64,000 nt of DNA, taken from Apostichopus japonicus (taxonomy: Eukaryota > Echinodermata > Holothuroidea > Aspidochirotida > Stichopodidae). The stretch lies in the NCBI RefSeq assembly GCF_037975245.1, contig NC_092565.1, forward strand, positions 6,688,999 through 6,752,998, read 5' to 3'. The notes beneath the pieces were generated by a model that made no database searches, was not told the DNA's origin, and saw nothing but the letters and a program-made list of their open reading frames with translations. Shown here piece by piece: positions 63,085-64,000 of this stretch (its first letter is position 1; every line of letters begins with the position of its first letter). The position numbers and the translations under genes are program-made.

Positions 63085-64000
63085 TTTATCAAATGACAGA
63101 ATTGCGTAATAATTTGTTCTTGAATAGAATATGAGATGGCGCTAAACCAAAATGATGGTCTGTAATAAATTGAACCCGTTGATACCAATCCGTAACAACA
63201 GTTGAGAGCCTATCCATGTAGCAATTTCTCTCAAATGGCCAATTTACATGAAATTAAAGACAAGTACTTGTTCACGATGCTATTTCGAAATCAGAATTTT
63301 TCAGAGAATTGATGCAATATGTAGGCAAATTATTTGCATAAAACTGTATGCTCACATGTATAACAATTAAAACAAATCTTAGTAGGCCGATTTACAAAAG
63401 GGAAGGCCTACATATATAGGCAGCAGCAATATTGTTTAACTTTAACATAAGTTATATTTCTGGAATCAGTTTGGTATAAAACCGTGTTAAACTCGGTGTA
63501 TTTATCCCTGGCATTATCATTATGCAGGGTTAGAGCTTCCATGAAGTCCTATTTTGGCTACAGGTGAAACCGGAAATGCGACATCATTGAAAAGCTAACA
63601 TACATGAAGTGCTCTCCAAAGAAAAGTACCGAAATACAACAATGACAAGCCTGTTGACAGGGCTCAATTTTACTTCTTTTGGGAGGTGGGGGGGGGGGGG
63701 GAGGGTGACACAAAAGTTGTTTCCTCCCGGAGAGGGAGTCCCTTCCTTTACAGGAAACCTTTGCTTGCATGGATAAGGTGGCTTGGACGCAAAGTAGTGA
63801 TGTATTTTCTTTTCTGCTAACTCCCGTTTTATAGTACACGCTTTCATAGCCATTTGGACGGGAATAAACGGTGGGGCGTAGGGGAGTCGTGCTGTCCTTC
63901 TCATTTCCCTCTGGCATATAGGTATGGACCTGACAGGGGAACTATTTTCCGAAATGTTGCTGCCAAACGTGTCTGTTATCTAATGAGGGGGTATAGCTTT
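63085..64000. other. STARD7 upstream region; no supported gene
   Basis: The first 100 bases probably form the STARD7 promoter, with a second ATGGCG motif on the plus strand near 63134. A G13 run lies near 63686. Minus-strand frames between 63558 and 63917 are open and partly coding-like in composition, but no family is recognised. Confidence 0.5.

Overview
This is a gene-poor stretch of AT-rich animal nuclear DNA. It has GT-AG introns, a vertebrate-like metazoan gene repertoire, tRNA-derived SINE and LINE remnants, hAT-like DNA transposon remnants, and very many poly-G/poly-C runs and TA tracts. The best guess is a marine invertebrate deuterostome, possibly an echinoderm. That guess rests on gene similarity and repeat style only and is not proven by the sequence.

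Two protein-coding genes can be reconstructed exon by exon, both on the minus strand. (1) The 5' part of an FGFRL1-like gene (FGF receptor-like 1) lies at the left. A signal-peptide exon (17673-17783, ATG at 17742) is followed by a 17.1 kb intron and then the first immunoglobulin-domain exon (296-571). The rest of the gene runs off the left edge. (2) A complete STARD7 gene (START-domain lipid-transfer protein of mitochondria) occupies 57239-63015 in six coding exons. All splice phases agree, giving a 395-residue protein close in sequence to human STARD7.

The roughly 39 kb between the two genes (17.8-57.2 kb) contains no gene I can support. It holds a 1.6 kb hAT-like element with an 8-bp target-site duplication, a second hAT-like element nested inside it, and a 154-bp hairpin (20.6-22.2 kb). 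It also has a 184-bp TA tract (47.5 kb), a 21-bp minisatellite of about 40 units (48.4-49.2 kb), and an unusual fold-back element filled with 21-bp units that each carry GAATTC and GATATC (52.3-53.1 kb). Other contents are G-rich minisatellites at 42.7 and 51.3 kb, dispersed repeat pairs, and a high density of long G or C runs. Upstream noncoding exons and the promoter of FGFRL1 probably lie somewhere in this interval but could not be fixed.

The STARD7 locus has oddities of its own. There are five tandem copies of the exon-4 splice acceptor plus the first codons of that exon, a 38-bp duplication next to the exon-2 donor, a tRNA-derived SINE in intron 5, a LINE 3' remnant in intron 1 and a possible 8-codon uORF. 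The two genes are unrelated in function: FGFRL1 is a cell-surface modulator of FGF signalling and STARD7 moves phosphatidylcholine into mitochondria. Nothing suggests that they form one system.
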